The notes under the pieces: generated by a model
Told to the model about the DNA's origin: nothing
Database searches by the model: none
The model's input: only the letters and a program-made list of their open reading frames with translations
Part shown: in pieces, positions 17,301 through 26,566 of the stretch
Position numbering within the stretch: position 1 is the first letter of the stretch
Layout: every line of letters begins with the position of its first letter
Source of the DNA: an uncultured Alistipes sp.
GTDB taxonomy: Bacteria > Bacteroidota > Bacteroidia > Bacteroidales > Rikenellaceae
Assembly: GCA_948442615.1 (NCBI GenBank)
Contig: CAOJSG010000002.1
Location: forward strand, 1 to 64,000
Direction: 5' to 3'
DNA length: 64,000 bases
Position numbers and translations under genes: made by a program

Positions 17301-18437
17301 ATGAGCAAAGAGGTCGGACTGATTACCTATTACGGTAACAACTATGGGGGGTGCCTACAGGCGTATGCACTTCAACAGACTGTCAGAAATCTCGGATATG
17401 CGCCTCGTATTATTCAGGTACGTATCCCCCTCAAAGGGGGGGGGTATAACAAGCTCACCGCATTGTGGAGAGTCCTAAAACACCCGATAGCATTCCTCAA
17501 ACGCCGCAAATATATCCGGGAGGATTCCCGCAACGAAGTATTTCGCTGCGAGGCGTTCGACAGATACAGAGATGAATTCCTGGTATTCGATAAGACATTT
17601 ACGCTGAGCGAGGATTCTTTGGATGGTGCGGTAAAATATACGACTTTCGTTTGCGGGAGCGATCAGATCTGGAACCCCAATCTGTATGGCGTGCATCCTG
17701 TATGGACATTGAAATTTGCGCCTGCCGGCTCCAAGAAGATAGCTTATGCACCCAGTCTGGGCATCTCATCCATTCCCGATGAATTTGCGGAAGCGTTCAG
17801 AGAAAATCTGAAAGACTATAGCTATGTCAGTTGCCGGGAGCAAGAAGGCGCGGATTGTCTGACCCGGATACTGGGTACGGGCGTCGATGTCGTTCTCGAC
17901 CCCACACTCCTTCTTGCTCCGGAACAGTGGCATGATTTCGCACGTCCGGTCGATATCCGCAAACCCTACATTTTCTGTTATCTCTTTGGCAGTTATGATT
18001 ATATCGCAGAGGTTAAGGCGCGTGTCAGGAAACATTTCGATATGGATGTGGTGTGTCTGCCGTATAATCTGCGCGAACTGAAGGCGGATGATTCGAAACT
18101 CTACGACATCACTCCGAATCAGTTCGTTTGGTTGATCGAGAATGCGAGATACGTTGTGACGGATTCATTCCATGCCTCGGTGTTCTCCATCAAGATGAGC
18201 ACTCCGTTCGTCTCATTGAAGCGTACCAGCGACAACGATAAGAAGAATATGAATTCCCGCCTTTATACGCTGCTCAAGACGGTCGGACTCGAAGACCGCA
18301 TGGTAGGCGAGAATAGGGTTGCCGACATCGAGAAGATCGTAGACGAGAATGTGGATTTCAGGTCGGCTAATGAGAAATTGGCCGTGTACATGAAGCGTGA
18401 TATGACGAGACTTGAAAAGGCGCTTGCATATGAGTAA
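17301..18437 (+). CDS. Polysaccharide pyruvyl transferase family protein with a G9 tract
   Basis: A 378-aa member of the CsaB/WcaK pyruvyl transferase family (PF04230), which adds ketal pyruvate from phosphoenolpyruvate to a sugar residue and gives it a negative charge. The N-terminus GLITYYGNNYGGCLQAYALQ is the family start. Later motifs are TFVCGSDQIWNPNLYG, YAPSLGISSIP, SYVSCREQEGADCL, VLDPTLLL and YVVTDSFHASVFSIKM with its conserved HxSV region. The G9 run at 17436-17444 encodes three Gly at residues 46-48; a slip there would remove nearly the whole protein. A second run of six G lies at 17346-17351. The next gene overlaps its end by 8 bases. Confidence 0.92.
   Translation: MSKEVGLITYYGNNYGGCLQAYALQQTVRNLGYAPRIIQVRIPLKGGGYNKLTALWRVLKHPIAFLKRRKYIREDSRNEVFRCEAFDRYRDEFLVFDKTFTLSEDSLDGAVKYTTFVCGSDQIWNPNLYGVHPVWTLKFAPAGSKKIAYAPSLGISSIPDEFAEAFRENLKDYSYVSCREQEGADCLTRILGTGVDVVLDPTLLLAPEQWHDFARPVDIRKPYIFCYLFGSYDYIAEVKARVRKHFDMDVVCLPYNLRELKADDSKLYDITPNQFVWLIENARYVVTDSFHASVFSIKMSTPFVSLKRTSDNDKKNMNSRLYTLLKTVGLEDRMVGENRVADIEKIVDENVDFRSANEKLAVYMKRDMTRLEKALAYE
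17436..17444 (+). repeat. Poly-G tract (G9) in the pyruvyl transferase, in frame
   Basis: Nine G preceded by CCCCC and five other bases, so the tract can pair with the C run as a small hairpin. It lies early in the gene (codons 46-48). Confidence 0.9.
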
Positions 18438-19548
18438 ATGTATAAGGGATAACGCCCGATGTTCCGGTTGCGGCGTTTGCCGTCAGGTTTGTCCCAAAGG
18501 AGCAATCAGCCTCCGGGTCGATGCGAAAGGCTTCCCCAGACCAGCGGTTGGCGATAATTGCATTGACTGCGGCCTGTGTGTCAGGCATTGTCACGAACAT
18601 AAGCGCTTTGACGGCTACAGGGTACAAAAAGCATTTACCGCCTACTCGAACGATCCTGACATACGAGCCGTTTCATCCAGCGGCGGCATGTTTACGGCCC
18701 TTGCCGTCAAAGTCATAGAGGACGGCGGATTCGTCTGCGCATCGGGGTTCGACGGCGATTTCGTACTGCGTCATCGGATCATAGATACCATAGAGCAGCT
18801 CGACGGACTGCGGAAATCGAAGTATCTGGAGAGCGACATGAGTTCGGTATGGCAAGAGCTGAAGCAGCGAGTTGCATCCGGTCGGAAGGGACTTTTTGTC
18901 GGCACGCCCTGTCAGTGTTCCGCCTTACGCTCTTTTCTCGGCGACAAAATCGACGATATCATCGTATGCGATTTCATCTGTCACGGCGTAGCATCTCCTC
19001 TCGTATTCGAAAAATACAAAGATTATCTGAAATCGAAATACGGCGGTCCGGTGAAGATCGAATTCCGGCATAAGGAGAAGGGCGAAGGCAGTTTCTTCTA
19101 CTATGAGGGTACCGATGGCAGTTGTATGATACCCAACTATAAGGAATCCTATCCTTTTGCCTATGCCAGCGGGTTGATCATAGCCGATGATTGTACATCG
19201 TGCAGTTATTGCAAATTGGAGCGGTACGGCGACATCACCTTGGGCGATTACGTTAGCGGCCCTACGGATTATGCCAAATCGACGATCTTCGCCAATACCC
19301 GGAAAGGATCGGATATATTGTATCAGTGTCGGGACATTACACTGCAAGAGGAGGATCTTGAGGATGTAGTCGGGAAGTCATGGCATTTGACGGCTGCGAA
19401 TACCTTTAATCCCGATAGACAGAAGGTGTTTGATCGGCTGGATCTGCCCTGGGACCTGCTTGAAAAGCGATATTTCCACCCCGCCGGCAGATTACGACTT
19501 TACAAAAAAGCATTGATAAATAAACTTAGGAGATTTTTGAGTAGATGA
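18430..19548 (+). CDS. FrhB-type coenzyme F420 hydrogenase/dehydrogenase beta subunit-like protein
   Basis: A 372-aa iron-sulfur protein found in many polysaccharide clusters, often beside a pyruvyl transferase as here. Its N-terminus has two 4Fe-4S ferredoxin motifs: CSGCGVCRQVCP and CIDCGLCVRHC (residues about 11-55). An FrhB N domain follows (AVSSSGGMFTALA, KSKYLESDMSSVW) and then the C domain (FVGTPCQCSALRSFL, CDFICHGVASPLVFEKY, TLGDYVSG). The ATG at 18430 is used; a longer frame lies inside the pyruvyl transferase. Its exact reaction in glycan synthesis is not established; a redox role in making or modifying a sugar is likely. The end overlaps the next gene (ATG within the stop region). 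Confidence 0.9.
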   Translation: MSKCIRDNARCSGCGVCRQVCPKGAISLRVDAKGFPRPAVGDNCIDCGLCVRHCHEHKRFDGYRVQKAFTAYSNDPDIRAVSSSGGMFTALAVKVIEDGGFVCASGFDGDFVLRHRIIDTIEQLDGLRKSKYLESDMSSVWQELKQRVASGRKGLFVGTPCQCSALRSFLGDKIDDIIVCDFICHGVASPLVFEKYKDYLKSKYGGPVKIEFRHKEKGEGSFFYYEGTDGSCMIPNYKESYPFAYASGLIIADDCTSCSYCKLERYGDITLGDYVSGPTDYAKSTIFANTRKGSDILYQCRDITLQEEDLEDVVGKSWHLTAANTFNPDRQKVFDRLDLPWDLLEKRYFHPAGRLRLYKKALINKLRRFLSR

Positions 19549-20540
19549 ACGAGATCGTTAGTAATAAAGGGACTCACAAAAGCGAAGTAGATGTTGCGGT
19601 TCTCCTTTTGTTCTTTACACGTACGGAGATAACGAAGCGTACATTTGAACAAATCCGCAAAGCTCGTCCTTCGCGTCTTTACCTGTATCAGGACGGTGCG
19701 CGTGCTGGCCGCCAGGATGACATAGACAATATCGCACAGTGCCGGGCAGCCATAGAGTCCATGATAGACTGGGAATGCGAGGTTCATAAGTGCTATCAGG
19801 AAAAGAACTACGGTTGCGATCCGTCCGAATATATTTCGCAGAAGTGGATGTTCGAGACGGAGGAGAAAGGCATAGTCATCGAGGACGACGATGTGATGTC
19901 CGTTTCTTTCTTCCGTTTCTGCAAGGAGCTGCTGGACAGATACGAGAACGATACGCGTTTCAATATGATTTGCGGCATGAACCACCTCGGCGTGTACGAA
20001 GACTGTCCGTACGACTACTTCTTTGTCCGTACGGGCGGCGCTATCTGGGGATGGGCGACATGGAAACGGGTGATAGATCAGTGGGATTCGCAATATGAAT
20101 TCCTGAATGACAAGTATGCCGTCGGTAACCTGTACGCAGAGTTCGGCGCACGGGATATCGACGGATTCCTCGCTACATGCAGACGGCACCTGGCCAGCGG
20201 CCGCGAACATTACGAGTCTATTCTGGGATCGTTCGCCAAGTACAATTTTGGGTTGAATATTATTCCCGCCCGGAACATGACCTGTAATATCGGTGTGGAC
20301 GCGGAAACCACGCATTCCGTTGCCGATATCACCAGACTTCCGCGTGCGATTCGCCGAGTATTGTATATGAAGACTTACGAATGCGAATTGCCGTTGAAGC
20401 ATCCGAAGTATATACAGGCAGATTATGCTTATTGGAAGAAGGCGCAAACCCTTCTTAGGGGCAACTGGTTCGTGAGAACGTTCCAGATACGCAGAATCGA
20501 GGCATTGTTATACAGAATATTCCCGGCGTTAGGTAAATGA
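19545..20540 (+). CDS. Glycosyltransferase-like protein (GT-A fold, hemolytic protein HlpA-like)
   Basis: A 331-aa protein with a nucleotide-diphospho-sugar transferase fold. The N-terminus VAVLLLFFTRTEITKRTFEQI is the start of this group, and IVIEDDDVMSVSFFRFCKEL (about residue 107) supplies the DxD-like metal site. The later GGAIWGWATWKRVID is a signature of capsule-associated members of this family. Its ATG overlaps the preceding stop codon, so translation is coupled. Donor and acceptor sugars are unknown. Confidence 0.8.
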   Translation: MNEIVSNKGTHKSEVDVAVLLLFFTRTEITKRTFEQIRKARPSRLYLYQDGARAGRQDDIDNIAQCRAAIESMIDWECEVHKCYQEKNYGCDPSEYISQKWMFETEEKGIVIEDDDVMSVSFFRFCKELLDRYENDTRFNMICGMNHLGVYEDCPYDYFFVRTGGAIWGWATWKRVIDQWDSQYEFLNDKYAVGNLYAEFGARDIDGFLATCRRHLASGREHYESILGSFAKYNFGLNIIPARNMTCNIGVDAETTHSVADITRLPRAIRRVLYMKTYECELPLKHPKYIQADYAYWKKAQTLLRGNWFVRTFQIRRIEALLYRIFPALGK

Positions 20541-20541
20541 C

Positions 20542-21492
20542 ATGAGCAGTCCCAAAGAAAGATACATATTCATCGACATACTTAAAGGCATCTCCATTCT
20601 GCTGGTAGTGTATGGGCATATTATCCCCGGATCCATCCCCTTGTTCACCGAATATGCCGGTATTTTCAGAATGCCCTTGTTCTTTTTTGTAAGCGGTGTT
20701 CTGTTCAGTAATACGAGATACCAGAATAACTTTAAAGAATTTTTGTACAAGCGGTACAAAGGTTTGGTGATTCCGTTTTTCTATTTCAGCATAATAGTCG
20801 CACTCGGATATTTTTTTATCGAGGATGATTACCGTGCTTTTATCTTCAAGTTGGTCACCTGGGGATGGGGCGGATATGCCTTGTGGTTTATCCCCGTTTT
20901 GCTGGGGTCGCAAATCATATACTATGCCGTTTGTAAGCTGCCTCCGTATGTCCGTCTGATTTCGATCGTATCGCTGGGTATCCTGAGTTTCTTGTCGAGC
21001 AGGTATATCGGTTATATACCCTATAACCTGTGCCTGTGTCTGTGCGGCGCATACTTTTTCGGTATGGGTAATCTCTGCAAAAAATATTTGTCGTTCACGA
21101 AAAAGTGTACGGGCGGCATTCCGATTATAATTTTCGTGTCGGGTTTCGCAATATCGTTGATCTACTTGTTGTCGGATAGGCAACCCCAGTGGTTTATCAA
21201 TGACATCCCGTCTTTGGTCTTCTATGTGGCGCCTTTGGGATCGATCGCATGCCTGGCCGTGATAGCCTTGCTTATCGAGAGGGGGGGGGTATCCGTAATA
21301 CACAGATTCTTCTCCGTGTGCGGCAGACAGAGCTATATCATCCTTGCATTCCATCAAATCATTTGTATGATAGCCCAACGATATGTCCCGTCGAAAATCG
21401 CGATCATGATCATGATCGTATCGCTGGCATTCCTCGTGTGGTTTATCCCTAAATATCTGCCTTGGATGTTGGGCAAGTCTAAAGCGCAATGA
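20542..21492 (+). CDS. Acyltransferase 3 family protein with a G9 tract (in frame)
   Basis: A 316-aa membrane O-acyltransferase with about ten hydrophobic segments. The N-terminus FIDILKGISILLVVYGHIIPG includes the family His, and RMPLFFFVSGVLF follows. The C-terminal helices (QSYIILAFHQIICMI) are normal. It probably acetylates a capsule sugar at the membrane. Residues about 247-249 (ERGGVS) are encoded by the poly-G run 21281-21289; the present G9 keeps the frame. It starts one base after the preceding stop and overlaps the flippase gene by four bases (ATGA). Confidence 0.9.
   Translation: MSSPKERYIFIDILKGISILLVVYGHIIPGSIPLFTEYAGIFRMPLFFFVSGVLFSNTRYQNNFKEFLYKRYKGLVIPFFYFSIIVALGYFFIEDDYRAFIFKLVTWGWGGYALWFIPVLLGSQIIYYAVCKLPPYVRLISIVSLGILSFLSSRYIGYIPYNLCLCLCGAYFFGMGNLCKKYLSFTKKCTGGIPIIIFVSGFAISLIYLLSDRQPQWFINDIPSLVFYVAPLGSIACLAVIALLIERGGVSVIHRFFSVCGRQSYIILAFHQIICMIAQRYVPSKIAIMIMIVSLAFLVWFIPKYLPWMLGKSKAQ
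21281..21289 (+). repeat. Poly-G tract (G9) in an acyltransferase, in frame
   Basis: Nine G followed by TA, the same local context as the tracts at 17436 and 31685. A slip would remove the last two or three membrane helices. Confidence 0.9.
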
Positions 21493-22988
21493 ATCAGATT
21501 AGAACGGGTGCAATAATATCCTATGTGGCGTTGTTCCTCAACATCGTCATAGGATTGTTGTATATTCCATGGATGATAAACACGATAGGCAAAGCGGATT
21601 ACGGACTTTATACGCTCGCGATGTCCGTTATTTCGCTTTTCGTCTTCGACTTCGGATTGGGCAGCGCCATCACTCGTTTCGTGTCCAAGTTCCTGGCCGA
21701 GGGCAGACAGGACAAGGTCGACTGTCTTTTAGGCATGGTTTTCAAATTATACCTTCTGGTCGATTTGGTCATCCTGCTCGGTCTTGCCGTCATCTATTTC
21801 TTTCTGCCTTCGATCTACCATGGTCTGACTCCGGAAGAGATGGCGAACTTTAGGATCGTGTACATCATCGCCTCCATGTTCTCCGTCATTTCTTTTCCTT
21901 TTATTCCGCTGAACGGCATCATTACCTCATACGAGAAGTTCATCCAGCTCAAATCCTGCGATCTGATCCACAAGCTGATTATAGTCGGATTGATGACCGC
22001 CTGTTTGCTTTTGGGCGGAGGCCTGTTCTCGCTCGTTATCGTAAACTCCGTTGCGGGTATTATTATTATCGTTTTGAAATTATGCGTGCTGGGCAGGGTG
22101 CGAATCGCCGCTATCCAGTGGCGTTACTGGGATAAAGCACTGCTTCGCACCGTATTCGGTTTCTCTGTGTGGGTGACGGTGATACAACTCGCTCAGCGTT
22201 GCATATTCAATATCGCGCCGTCCATTCTTGCCGTATTTGCCACATCCACCGCTATCACGATACTTGGTATCGCGATTTGCCTCGAAGGTTACACATTCAG
22301 TTTCGCCAGCGCCATCAACGGAATGTTCCTTCCGAGAGTATCGCGTATGATCGCCAATAATGATCGTGATGAAATCCTGAAACTGATGATCCGCATCGGC
22401 CGAATTCAGATTTATATTATTGGTCTGATGTGCGTCGGGTTCATTTGCGTCGGGCGTGAATTTATCCGGATATGGCTGGGCGATGGGTACGAAGAGGTGT
22501 ATGCCTGTGCACTGCTCATCATCCTTCCTTCATTCTTGCAGCTCCCGCAGGAGATCGGCAGTACGACTGTCGTTGCCGAAGGAAAAGTCAAGCTACAGGC
22601 ATACGCATTCATGATCATGGCTGCCCTGAATCTGGCGTTCGCCTATCCTCTCACAAAATTCTGGGGAGTGCAGGGGCTGTGCACCTCCATTATGATAGCC
22701 TATGTGGTTAGGACGATTCTCATGGACGTAATCTTTTACCGTGAGGTGCACATTAATGTATATCGGTTTTTCCGCGAGTCGTACTTGCGCATACTGCCGT
22801 CTTTAGTTATCGCGACGGCAGCGTCTCTTTTGATAAATATGTTCATTCATTACGAAGGGTTGGCCGGCTTTATTGCCAAGAGCATCGCGTGTGTTCTCGT
22901 CTATGCCGCTTCTGTATGGTGTATAGCGATGAATGCCGATGAAAAACAGTTGTTTGCCGCACCGGTAAAACGAATATTTATAAGGTAG
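21489..22988 (+). CDS. Oligosaccharide flippase, Wzx type (MATE/PST superfamily)
   Basis: A 499-aa membrane protein with about 12-14 helices that should move the lipid-linked repeat unit across the inner membrane. The N-terminus is typical of Wzx: GAIISYVALFLNIVIGLLYIPWMINTIGKADYGLY, and FDFGLGSAITRFVSKFLAEG follows. It has no homopolymer tract. The start overlaps the upstream acyltransferase stop, and the polymerase gene follows after four bases, so these are in one translationally coupled block. Confidence 0.92.
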   Translation: MNQIRTGAIISYVALFLNIVIGLLYIPWMINTIGKADYGLYTLAMSVISLFVFDFGLGSAITRFVSKFLAEGRQDKVDCLLGMVFKLYLLVDLVILLGLAVIYFFLPSIYHGLTPEEMANFRIVYIIASMFSVISFPFIPLNGIITSYEKFIQLKSCDLIHKLIIVGLMTACLLLGGGLFSLVIVNSVAGIIIIVLKLCVLGRVRIAAIQWRYWDKALLRTVFGFSVWVTVIQLAQRCIFNIAPSILAVFATSTAITILGIAICLEGYTFSFASAINGMFLPRVSRMIANNDRDEILKLMIRIGRIQIYIIGLMCVGFICVGREFIRIWLGDGYEEVYACALLIILPSFLQLPQEIGSTTVVAEGKVKLQAYAFMIMAALNLAFAYPLTKFWGVQGLCTSIMIAYVVRTILMDVIFYREVHINVYRFFRESYLRILPSLVIATAASLLINMFIHYEGLAGFIAKSIACVLVYAASVWCIAMNADEKQLFAAPVKRIFIR

Positions 22989-22992
22989 GAAG

Positions 22993-24099
22993 ATGTGGTT
23001 GCAATTATTCTTGATGGCCTTGGCTTATTTGGTAATGACAACTTACCAGAGGCGGGGCGATACTTCGGTTAGCCGGCATAGATACGTTACATTCTTAATA
23101 TGGGTTCTCGTCCTGCAATCGGCTCTGCGCCATCTCGATGTCGGTGTCGATACAGCCAGTTACTGCCGTGATTTTGAATATACGCGGGATTTCAGAACAT
23201 GGGACGTTATCTGGCAGAACTTCTATGACGTATATGTTCAGGGAGAAGGCAAAGATGCCGGCTATTGGCTGTTGATGAAAGCGTTCAGTACCGTATGTCC
23301 TTCTTTCAGAATATATCTGTTTTGTGTAGCCATCTGCTTTTTCGTCCCATTTTACAGGTTGGTGGAGAAAAAACTCACCTCGCTGAAACAATTGTACATG
23401 TCCTTTTGCGTGTACCAGGTGATGTTCTACAGTTTCTTCTCGATTACAGGAATAAGACAGACAATAGCCACTATCGCCACATTTTATTGCGTTAAGTTCA
23501 TAGAAGAAAGAAAACTATGGAAATTCGTCGCAGTATTGGTCCTCGCCGGCTTTATCCATAAATCCGTATTCTTGTTCCTCCCGTTCTATTTCATATTGAA
23601 GTATGCTAACAGTCGGGTCGTATTGCTCGGTTCATTGTGTTCGCTTCCGTTCGTATTTGGAGTGGCTCGCCAATTGGCTACGTTTATGGTCGATATTTCG
23701 GGTGCCGAGACATACAGAATGTATGCGGAATCCGAAATGGAGACAGGTGGCGCCGCGAACTTTCTGGTATTCATGGTTGCCGCGGCGGTAATGACCCTTA
23801 TCGCTAAATACAAGAATCCGGACAAGGTGTCAGACCTGCTGACATGCGCAATGGCATTGGCTGTATTTTTTACCCCTATGATGTGGGTAGATACCTCATT
23901 GATGCGGGTAATCCAATATTATTCCATTTTTACCGTAATTGCGATACCGTTGTCGATTGATTGTATCAGCTCGAATCCGGAAACGAGAAGGCAGTTGTAC
24001 ATTGTCCTAATCGTCGTATTCTTGTTGACTACGATCCGGCACAATTATGATTATGCATTCTTCTGGGAGGAGATGCAACTTGAACAACAATATCTGTAA
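22993..24099 (+). CDS. EpsG/Wzy-type polysaccharide polymerase
   Basis: A 368-aa polytopic membrane protein of the EpsG family, the likely repeat-unit polymerase of this locus. Visible are the N-terminal helix, the conserved-style segment HLDVGVDTASYCRDFEY, a helix with YSFFSITGIRQTIA (the family's R-Q motif) and GFIHKSVFLFLPFYFIL (H-x-S), then several C-terminal helices. Its place directly after the flippase supports the role. Wzy-type sequences are very divergent, so the assignment rests on topology, motifs and context. Confidence 0.85.
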   Translation: MWLQLFLMALAYLVMTTYQRRGDTSVSRHRYVTFLIWVLVLQSALRHLDVGVDTASYCRDFEYTRDFRTWDVIWQNFYDVYVQGEGKDAGYWLLMKAFSTVCPSFRIYLFCVAICFFVPFYRLVEKKLTSLKQLYMSFCVYQVMFYSFFSITGIRQTIATIATFYCVKFIEERKLWKFVAVLVLAGFIHKSVFLFLPFYFILKYANSRVVLLGSLCSLPFVFGVARQLATFMVDISGAETYRMYAESEMETGGAANFLVFMVAAAVMTLIAKYKNPDKVSDLLTCAMALAVFFTPMMWVDTSLMRVIQYYSIFTVIAIPLSIDCISSNPETRRQLYIVLIVVFLLTTIRHNYDYAFFWEEMQLEQQYL

Positions 24100-24101
24100 A
24101 T

Positions 24102-25337
24102 ATGCGGCTCTCTCAAATTAACGTAAATTACGGCTTCGGCAGTACGGGTATAATCGTCAAGGATCTGCAGACGTTGTGCAAACACGAGGGGATAGATTGC
24201 GAGGTCGTATTTTCCGAAGCGCGAGAAGATGTGCTTTCCGATACATACCATATGGGCAACGTTGTCAGTAACAAACTGCATGCGTTATTGTCCCGTATCA
24301 GCGGCAAGCAAGGGTATTTTTCGAAGATCTCCACCTGGCTGCTCCTGCGCCATTACGATAGCTACAAGCCGGATATTATCCACCTGCACAATCTTCACAG
24401 TTGCTACATCAGTTTGCCGATGATACTGAAGTATGCAGCTCGAAAGCATATCGCCGTAGTGGCGACCCAACACGACTGCTGGCTCTACACCGGAGGATGT
24501 TGCCACTACACCAGCACCGATTGTTTCAAGTGGAAGGAAGCGTGCGGCGACTGCCCTGCCCGCAGATCGGTCAATGCGCTCCTGTTCGACGGGACAAAAC
24601 GGATGCTCGCAGACCGGTACCGCCTGTTCGGCGGTATCAGGAACCTTACGGCCGTCGGCGTTTCCCGGTGGATCGCGGACGAAGCCCGGCAGTCGGTCTT
24701 CAAGAATGCGAATTGCATTGCGATTCATAACGGGATAGATACCGAGTTTTTCCGTCCTGTACGCAAAGAAGAGTTCGCGGGGTTCGAGCGTCTAAGAAGT
24801 TTAAGGGCATTGAAAGAAACGAATCCCGGCATATTCCTTATTCTCGCACCGTCCAACAAATGGTTCCTGGATATCAATCGAGAGACGTTCGAACACTTTG
24901 CCTGCCGCATGACGGAGGACATGCGTATGATATTCATTGGCAATGGCGTTGATAAGAGCCGTTTGACCGACAAGATGATCGATGTCGGGTTCGTTTCGTC
25001 CCGCGAGGAGATACGCGCCATTTACAATATGGTCGATGTTATGGTCAACTGCACACGCGAGGAGTCTCTCTCGCTGCTCAATGTCGAGGTACAAGCCTGC
25101 GGTACCCCTGTCGTCACCTATTCCAATACCGGCGTAAAGGAGACCGTTGACGGCAAGTGCGGCTTTGCGGTAGAGAACGGAAACCCGGCGGCCGCATGGA
25201 ATGCTATGTCGCAGATTAAGGAGCGGGGAAAAGCCGAATATTCGGACGCTTGCCGGCAATGGGTGAGGAAGGAGTTTGACAAGGATACCAATTACAAGAA
25301 ATATATCGAATTATACAAGTCGATAAGTCGATCGTAA
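24102..25337 (+). CDS. Glycosyltransferase family 4
   Basis: A 411-aa GT-B glycosyltransferase. The N-terminal half has RLSQINVNYGFGSTGIIVKDL and the block DIIHLHNLHSCYISLPM, then THDCWLYTGGCCHYT, a pattern common in capsule GT4 enzymes. The C-terminal half has the donor-binding and acidic motif NCTREESLSLLNVEVQACGTPVVTYSNTGVKETV, with ExxxxxxxE (EESLSLLNVE). It starts two bases after the polymerase gene. A 164-bp gap follows before the next gene. Confidence 0.9.
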   Translation: MRLSQINVNYGFGSTGIIVKDLQTLCKHEGIDCEVVFSEAREDVLSDTYHMGNVVSNKLHALLSRISGKQGYFSKISTWLLLRHYDSYKPDIIHLHNLHSCYISLPMILKYAARKHIAVVATQHDCWLYTGGCCHYTSTDCFKWKEACGDCPARRSVNALLFDGTKRMLADRYRLFGGIRNLTAVGVSRWIADEARQSVFKNANCIAIHNGIDTEFFRPVRKEEFAGFERLRSLRALKETNPGIFLILAPSNKWFLDINRETFEHFACRMTEDMRMIFIGNGVDKSRLTDKMIDVGFVSSREEIRAIYNMVDVMVNCTREESLSLLNVEVQACGTPVVTYSNTGVKETVDGKCGFAVENGNPAAAWNAMSQIKERGKAEYSDACRQWVRKEFDKDTNYKKYIELYKSISRS

Positions 25338-25501
25338 GATTCAATTTATGCTCGGCGGCATCGAGGATCCGATATCGGGGACTACCCATATCGCTGTCAT
25401 GATCCCGGTTGCAGCGATTGCAGCGGCCGATCTCTCGAGTTCGACATGGTTGCGCAAGGAGACATAAGAAAAAATAGTTTCCAACATATACTATTATCAA
25501 C

Positions 25502-26566
25502 ATGGTAAAAGATAAGATTTCGATCATTGTTCCTGTTTATAATGTGGAACCATTTCTCCGCGAAAGCCTGGATAGTCTGGTTAATCAGACCTACAGGAAT
25601 ATCGAGATTATCGGCATTAATGACGGCAGTCCCGATCATTGTTTGGATATTCTTAAAGAATATGCGGCGAAAGATGACCGCATCGTAATTCTCGACAAGA
25701 AGAACGAAGGCGTTGCAGCCGCCCGTAATGACGCAATGAAAGTCGCTACCGGCGAATACTTCATGTTTGCCGATGGGGATGACTGGCTCGAGTTGAACGC
25801 CTGCGAACGTTTGATGCAGGTAATGAAAGAGCATAATCCGGACGTCATTATGTTCTCGTATTTCCGCGAGTATGCCGACAAAACTTTGACTAAGGACAAT
25901 ATTTTTCCTAAGGATTTCATCATCTTTGATGAGAATGAGTGTCGTCAGCTCCACCGCCGTCATGCGGGTGCCATCGGCGAAGAACTGCGTCATCCGGAGA
26001 ACTTCGATGCCATCTGTTCTCTCTGCACCAAGCTGTTCAAGGGCGACATCATTCGCGAACATAGCGAGATTCGTTATATCGACAACAAGATCATCGGCAC
26101 ATACGGCGACGGCCTGATGAATATGTTCTACTATAAGTATGTTAACAAGGCCGTCTTTATCGGCGACCATCTGTATCACTATCGCAAGACGAACGAGAAC
26201 TCCGTCGTAACTGCATACAAGAAGGATTTCCAGAAGCGTTGGAATAACCAGTTCGACATCATTCAGCAGTATATAGACGAGAACCACCTCGGCGACGATT
26301 TCAGGGAAGGTCTTCGTAACCGTATTGCAGTCAGTTCAATGGGACTCGGATTCAATGCAATCCACGCGAAGACGAATTTCCGGAGCAAGTACAAAGAGCT
26401 TAAGGCCGTTCTCTACGACAAGCGTTATCACGAGGCCGTGAAGGGCATAGAGTTACGTTTGATGCCTCTGCACTGGAAGATCTTCTATAGTGCATGCCGC
26501 TATAAGATGGTATTGATGTATTATTTCCTTTCTTGTGCGATACGTTATTTGAGAAGTAAGAAATGA
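25502..26566 (+). CDS. Glycosyltransferase family 2
   Basis: A 354-aa GT-A inverting glycosyltransferase. The N-terminal catalytic domain reads ISIIVPVYNVEPFLRESLDSLVNQTYRNIEII (residues 5-36), then NDGSPDH with the first Asp pair and MFADGDDWLELNACERL with the DxD motif near residue 92. The C-terminal part ends with a hydrophobic helix before a basic tail, as in membrane-associated capsule GT2 enzymes. The 164-bp gap upstream has no recognised gene and could mark a module boundary. The next gene overlaps by four bases. Confidence 0.92.
   Translation: MVKDKISIIVPVYNVEPFLRESLDSLVNQTYRNIEIIGINDGSPDHCLDILKEYAAKDDRIVILDKKNEGVAAARNDAMKVATGEYFMFADGDDWLELNACERLMQVMKEHNPDVIMFSYFREYADKTLTKDNIFPKDFIIFDENECRQLHRRHAGAIGEELRHPENFDAICSLCTKLFKGDIIREHSEIRYIDNKIIGTYGDGLMNMFYYKYVNKAVFIGDHLYHYRKTNENSVVTAYKKDFQKRWNNQFDIIQQYIDENHLGDDFREGLRNRIAVSSMGLGFNAIHAKTNFRSKYKELKAVLYDKRYHEAVKGIELRLMPLHWKIFYSACRYKMVLMYYFLSCAIRYLRSKK

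Noticed and set aside
21400..21417. Short ATC/ATG repeat in the acyltransferase at 20542
   Set aside because: It is a hexanucleotide-like stretch of under three units that encodes Ile/Met in a membrane helix, too short to be a switching repeat.
25348..25467. 39-codon plus-strand frame in the gap between two glycosyltransferases
   Set aside because: Too short and without similarity or a clear ribosome-binding signal.
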